Of a stretch of 64,000 nucleotides of DNA, positions 59,795-64,000 are shown piece after piece. The DNA comes from Candidatus Krumholzibacteriota bacterium (GTDB taxonomy: Bacteria; Krumholzibacteriota; Krumholzibacteriia; Krumholzibacteriales; Krumholzibacteriaceae). Under the pieces are notes generated by a model. That model made no database searches, had not been told where the DNA came from, and was given only the letters and a program-made list of their open reading frames with translations. The position numbers were made by a program, and so were the translations under genes. The stretch covers positions 4,498-68,497 of the forward strand of contig JAFGCX010000030.1 of assembly GCA_016932415.1 (NCBI GenBank), in the 5' to 3' direction. Position 1 is the first letter of the stretch. Each line of letters opens with the position of its first letter.

Positions 59795-60610
59795 ATGTTG
59801 ACAGACAGGTTTGGAAGAAAAATCGATTATCTTCGGATATCGGTAACCGACCGGTGCAACTATCGCTGCGTCTACTGCATGCCGGAATCGGGGATCTCTC
59901 TCAAATCGCACGAGGCGATCCTCAGTTTCGAATCGATAGCGGCTATAGCGGAAGAGGCGGCCCGTCTCGGAATTAAAAAGATCAGGCTGACCGGCGGCGA
60001 GCCGTTGGTCAGGAAGAATATTGAACGCCTCGTCGGGATGCTCGGTAGGATCGAAGGGATCGAAGACCTTTCAATGACGACAAACGCTGTCTATCTCAGC
60101 GAAAACGCTGCTGCCAGACTGAAGGGAGCGGGGCTCGGCCGCGTCAATATCTCCCTCGACACTCTCGACACTGTCCGCTTCGGAGAGATCACACGGGGCG
60201 GCGATATCGCCGATGTCCTCGCCGGTATAGAGGCGGCGAAAAAAGCTGCGTTGGATCCGGTCAAGATCAACATGATTATTTTTGGCGATACTTCTCTCGA
60301 TGAAGTGGAGACGATGCGCCGATTCTGCAGGGAGAAGGGGCTTGTCCTTCAGACTATCAAGCATTTTTCCCTTTATAACAGGGATGAGATGATCGGCGAT
60401 GTCGATCTTTTCGACAGGCCCGCTCCATGCTCCGACTGCAACAGGCTGAGGCTGACCGCTGACGGATTTTTAAAACCTTGTCTTTTTTCTGATGACGAGA
60501 TTAAAGTCGACATGAATAATATCAAAGAATCGATTCTCAAAGCTGTCTCGGAAAAACCACTGCAGGGTACTGCCTGCTGCACGAGATCGATGTATCAGAT
60601 CGGAGGATAG
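59795..60610 (+). CDS. moaA: MoaA, GTP 3',8-cyclase (compact form)
   Basis: About 271 residues from ATG 59795 (GAAGGG just upstream); the longer frame is untranslated leader. TDRCNYRCVYCMPE is the radical SAM cluster, RLTGGEPLVRKN follows, CSDCNRLRLTADGFLKPC binds the second [4Fe-4S] cluster and GTP, and the C-terminal Gly-Gly (MYQIGG) is present. It is about 50-60 residues shorter than common MoaA because the segment before the second cluster is reduced. It makes the first intermediate of molybdopterin from GTP. Confidence 0.92.
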   Translation: MLTDRFGRKIDYLRISVTDRCNYRCVYCMPESGISLKSHEAILSFESIAAIAEEAARLGIKKIRLTGGEPLVRKNIERLVGMLGRIEGIEDLSMTTNAVYLSENAAARLKGAGLGRVNISLDTLDTVRFGEITRGGDIADVLAGIEAAKKAALDPVKINMIIFGDTSLDEVETMRRFCREKGLVLQTIKHFSLYNRDEMIGDVDLFDRPAPCSDCNRLRLTADGFLKPCLFSDDEIKVDMNNIKESILKAVSEKPLQGTACCTRSMYQIGG

Positions 60611-60613
60611 GAG

Positions 60614-61063
60614 ATGGATTTTTCGCATATCGATCAGGAAGGAAAAGTGAAGATGGTCGATATCTCGGGCAAAGCGCTCGTCAAACGCACTGCCGTGGCT
60701 GCCGGCTCGATCAGGATGAAGACAGAGACGATAGCGATGATTTCAGATCGGCTGCTGAAGAAAGGTGATCCCATAGCGACGGCGAGGATCGCCGGGATCA
60801 TGGCAGCTAAAAGGACTTCTGATCTTATCCCCCTCTGCCATCCCCTTCCGATCGATAACATTAATATCGAATTTGATATTCAGGAAGAGAGGATAGAGAT
60901 CGAGGCGACCGTCGTCAATGCGGCGAAGACAGGCGTAGAGATGGAAGCCCTCACGGCGGTCTCGGTGGCTGCGCTCGCAATATATGATATGTGCAAAGCG
61001 GTCGACAGGGATATGATCATCGGAGATATCGTTTTAAGGAGCAAGAAGAAGGAAGAGCTGTGA
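60614..61063 (+). CDS. moaC: MoaC, cyclic pyranopterin monophosphate synthase
   Basis: 149 residues starting three bases after moaA. MVDISGKALVKRTAVAAG, DLIPLCHPLPIDNINIEF and VEMEALTAVSVAALAIYDMCKA are MoaC motifs (in short LCHPLP and MEALTAVSVA). It converts the MoaA product to cPMP. It overlaps the MOSC gene by four bases. Confidence 0.96.
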   Translation: MDFSHIDQEGKVKMVDISGKALVKRTAVAAGSIRMKTETIAMISDRLLKKGDPIATARIAGIMAAKRTSDLIPLCHPLPIDNINIEFDIQEERIEIEATVVNAAKTGVEMEALTAVSVAALAIYDMCKAVDRDMIIGDIVLRSKKKEEL

Positions 61064-61500
61064 AAGGGACATTTACAGTCGTGTCGGTGAATATCTCGAG
61101 GGAAAAGGGAGAACCGAAGATCCCTGCTGGGGAGATCGTCCTGCTCGAGGGGCACGGGATCGAGGGGGACGCTCATGCGGGAGACTGGCACAGGCAGGTA
61201 TCGCTGCTTGCCGAAGAGGATATCGCCTTTATGAAGGAGAAGCTCGATACTCTTGGCCCGGGAGATTTCGCCGAGAATATAACCACCCGGGGTGTCGATC
61301 TGGCGGCGCTTCCCGTGGGGACGGTCCTTTGCATCGGCGATGTCTGTCTTGAAGTGACGCAGATCGGGAAGGAATGCCACAGCGGTTGCGCGATCCTTGA
61401 GCAGACAGGGGAGTGTATCATGCCGAAAAGGGGGATATTCGCGAAAGTATTGAAAGGCGGAGTGATCAGGGATGAGGATACTGGTACTTACGATATCTGA
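61060..61500 (+). CDS. MOSC-domain protein
   Basis: 146 residues from GTG 61060 (overlap GTGA with the moaC stop; GGAAG five bases upstream). HGIEGDAHAGDWHRQVSLL and the Cys motif IGKECHSGCAIL are typical of single-domain MOSC proteins next to moaC/mogA in anaerobes. MOSC domains bind the pterin cofactor or carry sulfur on a Cys; the specific role here is unknown. It overlaps the next gene by 29 bases. Confidence 0.9.
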   Translation: MKGTFTVVSVNISREKGEPKIPAGEIVLLEGHGIEGDAHAGDWHRQVSLLAEEDIAFMKEKLDTLGPGDFAENITTRGVDLAALPVGTVLCIGDVCLEVTQIGKECHSGCAILEQTGECIMPKRGIFAKVLKGGVIRDEDTGTYDI

Positions 61501-61939
61501 CAGGGCTTCGCGAGGTCAGTACGAAGACCTCTCCGGCCCGGCGATCGAGAAAGCGCTGTCGGAGAGGATCGCGTCGGCCGATATCGACAGGGCCGTGATC
61601 TCCGACGACAGGGATGGAATAGAGAAGAAATTCGCCGAATCATCGTCGTATGATGTGATCGTGACAACCGGCGGAACGGGGCTCGGTCCGAGAGACAACA
61701 CTCCCGAAGCGACCGAATCTTTCTGCGACAGGATGATCCCGGGGATCGCCGAATACTTAAGGAGAGAATCATGCGTCCAGACGGTGAACGCCGTCATCTC
61801 GAGAGGGACCGCCGGAATGAAAGGCAGAACGATAATAATCAATCTGCCGGGGTCTGTAAAAGGCGCTTCGTTCTGCGCTGAGCTTTTAGCCGGCGTGATT
61901 CCGCACGCCGTCAGGATGATAGAGGGCGGCGGTCACTGA
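61472..61939 (+). CDS. mog: MoaB/MogA-type molybdopterin adenylyltransferase
   Basis: 155 residues. VLTISDRASRGQYEDLSGP, VTTGGTGLGPRDNTPEA and NLPGSVKGASFC are the family motifs. It adenylates molybdopterin before MoeA inserts the metal. MogA and MoaB share these motifs, so the exact name is uncertain. In tungsten-dependent archaea MoaB does this step. Confidence 0.92.
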   Translation: MRILVLTISDRASRGQYEDLSGPAIEKALSERIASADIDRAVISDDRDGIEKKFAESSSYDVIVTTGGTGLGPRDNTPEATESFCDRMIPGIAEYLRRESCVQTVNAVISRGTAGMKGRTIIINLPGSVKGASFCAELLAGVIPHAVRMIEGGGH

Positions 61940-61994
61940 GAGAGAGGCTGATCGTCGAGGCCGCGCGGGTCGAATAACTGCAAGGGAGAGGATC

Positions 61995-62441
61995 ATGGAA
62001 GAGAAAGTAAAAGTCGGCATAATCATCTGCGACCGGTATCGCCGATGTGCCGGCGGGAAATGCTTCAGGTCCCTTAAGAACAGAGAGGGAGCGTTCGCCA
62101 GATATAGGGGAAAAGATGTAGAGCTCGTCGGATACACAAGCTGCGACGGTTGCCCTGGAGGGAATGTCGAATATACCGTGGACGAGATGATATCAAACGG
62201 CGCCAATATCGTTCATCTCGCGACCGGCCTGATCGTGGGATATCCCCCCTGCCCGCGCATCACCGCTTTTTCAGATTATATAACGAAAAAATACGGCCTC
62301 GAGGTCGTATACGGGACGCATCCGATACCCGAGAAATACCTGAAGGTCCACAAAGAACTCGGCACCTGGAAAGGTCCGAAGTGGGACGAGATAACCGCCC
62401 CGGTGATGACTGATGAAGAGACGCGCCTGGCGTACGATTGA
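61995..62441 (+). CDS. CGGC-domain protein
   Basis: 148 residues with GAGAGGATC near the start. CDRYRRCAGGKCFRSL and TSCDGCPGGN are the CGGC-domain patterns, with several Cys that may bind metal. YPPCPRI provides a further Cys. The family is uncharacterised but common in anaerobes. It stands at the end of the moa genes and may be co-transcribed with them. Confidence 0.8.
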   Translation: MEEKVKVGIIICDRYRRCAGGKCFRSLKNREGAFARYRGKDVELVGYTSCDGCPGGNVEYTVDEMISNGANIVHLATGLIVGYPPCPRITAFSDYITKKYGLEVVYGTHPIPEKYLKVHKELGTWKGPKWDEITAPVMTDEETRLAYD

Positions 62442-62547
62442 AACGGCGGATCTTTTTCAATTATGATCTGATTATCATCTGCTGATATGTCGTTTGAGGA
62501 TTTGAGGCTGACGGTCTTAAAAGCAGCCCATACCAGTTCAATCCGTC

Positions 62548-62576
62548 AGGTCACCTGTTTTACACGCAGGTGACCT
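62548..62576. repeat. Inverted repeat downstream of the CGGC gene
   Basis: AGGTCACCTG (62548-62557) and CAGGTGACCT (62567-62576) form a perfect 10-bp stem with a 9-base loop. There is no T run, so it may be a terminator-like or recombination-related hairpin. Confidence 0.6.
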
Positions 62577-62721
62577 CAAGCCATATTTCAGGCACCACCC
62601 ACCATATTTTATCAAATAAATCAAAGAGATAGGGAATTAGGTGGTAGGAACTGGTGGCCTCATTATAGCCTAAGAGCTGGAAAAGGCACCGGGAGGGCAC
62701 CAGTTTGACAAAACCAGATTT

Positions 62722-62810
62722 TATTGATTACAAATTAGATGGGTTGTAATTGATAATCTTTATGTGATATAATGCGAAACGGTTTTGGGACTCTTTGGAG
62801 GGGGATCATC
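62722..62810 (+). repeat. Promoter/leader repeat, copy 1
   Basis: TATTGATTACAAATTAGA begins the copy. It includes TTGTAA (62744-62749), an 18-base spacer, TATAAT (62768-62773), and later GGAGGGGG followed by ATCATC (62805-62810). Copy 2 at 62983-63072 has the same elements in the same order and spacing. After ATCATC the frame here stops within 17 codons. Confidence 0.7.
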
Positions 62811-62982
62811 TTAAATATAATTTCAGTATATTGGGTTTCTGAAAGTCATATATAAACTGGCAGATCGTGCTTGGTTCTGGTCCAAAGATGGGGGCAAGAG
62901 CCCTTTCAAACTACTCGTTTAGAAGTCATGGCTTAGTATAGAGGGGAAAGGTAAAGGGCATCACATTGCAAGCCTCTGATCC

Positions 62983-63072
62983 TATTGGTTACAAATTGGA
63001 CGCGTTGAAATTCTATTTGTTAATATGCTACAATGACTCTTACATATCGGTTTAGCAGGGGGGTATATCATC
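62983..63072 (+). repeat. Promoter/leader repeat, copy 2
   Basis: TATTGGTTACAAATTGGA begins it, then TTGAAA (63005-63010), an 18-base spacer, TACAAT (63029-63034), AGGGGGG (63057-63063) and again ATCATC (63067-63072 region). It leads directly into the VCBS-repeat gene. Confidence 0.7.
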
Positions 63073-64000
63073 AAAAGAAAAACGAATATATTTAGACGTG
63101 TTATAATAGGCTGCGCATGTTGTTTCTTTGTGTCTGGATTCAATGAATCATATGGATTTGATCCTATATTCAATTCGAGGGCTTGTTACGTACTAGGGGA
63201 ATATAACGACGATATCATGGACAAGAGGTCAGACGTATGCTCGGCTGATTTGGATGGTGATGGAGATTATGATTTGGCAACACTAAATATTATGACTGGT
63301 TTTGAGATTTTAATGAATAATGGTGATGGAACTTTCTCTCCAGGAGTCTCTCAAGGCTATTTAATATTTGGTTTAACAATATGTTCAGCCGATTTGGATA
63401 GGGATGGAGATAATGATTTGGCTGCTGCGGGTCCAGCAGGCCTTTCTATTTTAATGAACTTTGGTGATGGCACCTTCTCTCAAACGGTTTATGAATTATC
63501 GGGAAATGGAGCAATAGATATTTGTGCCGCAGATTTTAATGATGATGGTAATCTTGATATAGTAACCGCATATTGGAATTCTGATATTGTATCTATTTCT
63601 AAAAACAATGGTGATGGCACGTTCTCTCCATGTGTCAATTATGATGTTGGTGATGAGCCACGGTCTGTATTCGCTGCCGATGTTGATGGAGATGGAGATA
63701 ATGATTTAGCTGTGGCGAACAAACTCTCTGACAACATTTCTATTCTAAAGAACAATGGCGATGGGGCTTTCACCCCATTTGGTGGCTGTAGTGTTGGCCT
63801 TGAACCACAATCTGTGTTTTTAGCCGACATGGATGGTGATGGGGACAATGATATGGCCGTTGCAAACGGGGCTTCCGACAATGTTTCCATTTTGACGAAT
63901 TGTGGTGATGGCACATTCTCTCCGGCTGTTAATTGTGTTGCCGGAAATGGGCCTCGTGAGGTGTTATTGGCCGATTATGACGGAGATGAAGATCTCGATC
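63070..64000 (+). CDS. Secreted VCBS/FG-GAP-repeat protein, 3'-truncated, no ordinary start codon
   Basis: The frame is open from 63037 to the window end. Residues IKRKTNIFRRVIIGCACCFF look like a signal peptide, followed by at least six repeats of ~45 residues with ADxDGDGDNDLAVAN and xILxNNGDGTFSP, typical of Asp-rich Ca-binding FG-GAP/VCBS propellers. No ATG, GTG or TTG precedes the signal peptide in frame after the stop at 63034-63036; an ATC at 63070 stands six bases after AGGGGGG. Either an unusual start or a mutation/assembly error is involved. AT-rich unlike the core. Confidence 0.7.
   Translation, partial: MKRKTNIFRRVIIGCACCFFVSGFNESYGFDPIFNSRACYVLGEYNDDIMDKRSDVCSADLDGDGDYDLATLNIMTGFEILMNNGDGTFSPGVSQGYLIFGLTICSADLDRDGDNDLAAAGPAGLSILMNFGDGTFSQTVYELSGNGAIDICAADFNDDGNLDIVTAYWNSDIVSISKNNGDGTFSPCVNYDVGDEPRSVFAADVDGDGDNDLAVANKLSDNISILKNNGDGAFTPFGGCSVGLEPQSVFLADMDGDGDNDMAVANGASDNVSILTNCGDGTFSPAVNCVAGNGPREVLLADYDGDEDLD

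Larger units (their letters stand above)
62442..63069. other. AT-rich intergenic region with duplicated leader, 628 bases
   Basis: No ORF of coding character was seen. It holds a 10-bp inverted repeat (62548-62576) and two related promoter/leader copies (62722-62810 and 62983-63072). Between them sequence with many stops suggests a decayed copy of the gene that follows. Confidence 0.55.

Noticed and set aside
63034-63036. TGA before the VCBS gene as a second selenocysteine codon
   Set aside because: The upstream frame is short, has no protein family and contains the promoter -10; the codon is an ordinary stop.
62442-63069. tRNA or attachment site in the right-hand intergenic region
   Set aside because: No cloverleaf or integrase was found; only the inverted repeat and duplicated leader are supported.

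Overview
The window comes from a Gram-negative, largely anaerobic bacterium. It carries a Tol-Pal system, outer-membrane barrels, a TonB-dependent receptor, lipoproteins, an Rnf complex, tungsten/molybdenum-pterin genes and a selenoprotein. A secreted protein ends in the FlgD-like Ig / 'NxPNPFNP' C-terminal domain common in FCB-superphylum candidate phyla (Krumholzibacteriota, Eisenbacteria and relatives). That placement is inference; no rRNA or tRNA gene was seen. The core is GC-rich, while both ends (1-1.7 kb and 62.5-64 kb) are clearly AT-rich and look like accessory DNA.

Layout. 1-1.7 kb: 3' part of a SIR2-domain/TPR protein resembling anti-phage effectors. 1.9-6 kb: two exported proteins facing each other across a terminator. 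6.3-10.9 kb: tolQ-tolR-tolA-tolB-pal-cpoB. 11-13.3 kb: two CNNM/CorC membrane proteins. 13.3-19.3 kb: hutH, a small membrane protein, acpS with an unknown protein and a RecB/Cas4-like nuclease, a radical SAM protein and a FemAB-like transferase. 19.5-24.9 kb: a minor-pilin operon behind a sigma-54-like promoter, including a 997-residue pilin with SdrD-B and FG-GAP repeats. 25-27.5 kb: a TonB-dependent receptor behind a possible pseudoknot leader. 27.6-33 kb: rnfABCDGE, followed by convergent apbE, which flavinylates RnfD and RnfG. 33-39.3 kb: pgi, ftcD, a TIM-barrel isomerase and rmuC. 39.3-46.9 kb: a lipoprotein, an unannotated UGA-containing SelW-like selenoprotein, trmO, an MFS transporter, a beta-barrel, a YdeI-like protein, an M3 peptidase and a GNAT.

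46.9-62.4 kb is a tungsten/molybdenum island and the most striking part. On the minus strand a four-gene operon encodes an aldehyde:ferredoxin oxidoreductase (AOR) whose sequence is split. AOR domain 1 is the N-terminus of a NuoE-NuoF-ferredoxin protein. AOR domains 2-3 are the C-terminus of the next protein, behind a NuoG/HydA-like Fe-S module. The two genes meet at TAATG, so an NADH-diaphorase cassette seems to sit inside an AOR reading frame. ThiF-like and ThiS-like genes follow. Divergently, behind a ModE-box-like palindrome, lie wtpABC, a ModE-type HTH protein, a small Cys-containing protein, a MobB-like P-loop protein and moeA; after a convergent porin come moaA, moaC, a MOSC protein, mogA/moaB and a CGGC protein. 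Together these genes would import tungstate/molybdate, build the pterin cofactor and supply an NAD(H)-linked tungsto-enzyme.

62.4-64 kb: AT-rich DNA with two diverged copies of a promoter/leader. The second precedes a VCBS/FG-GAP repeat protein that runs off the window and has no ordinary start codon.
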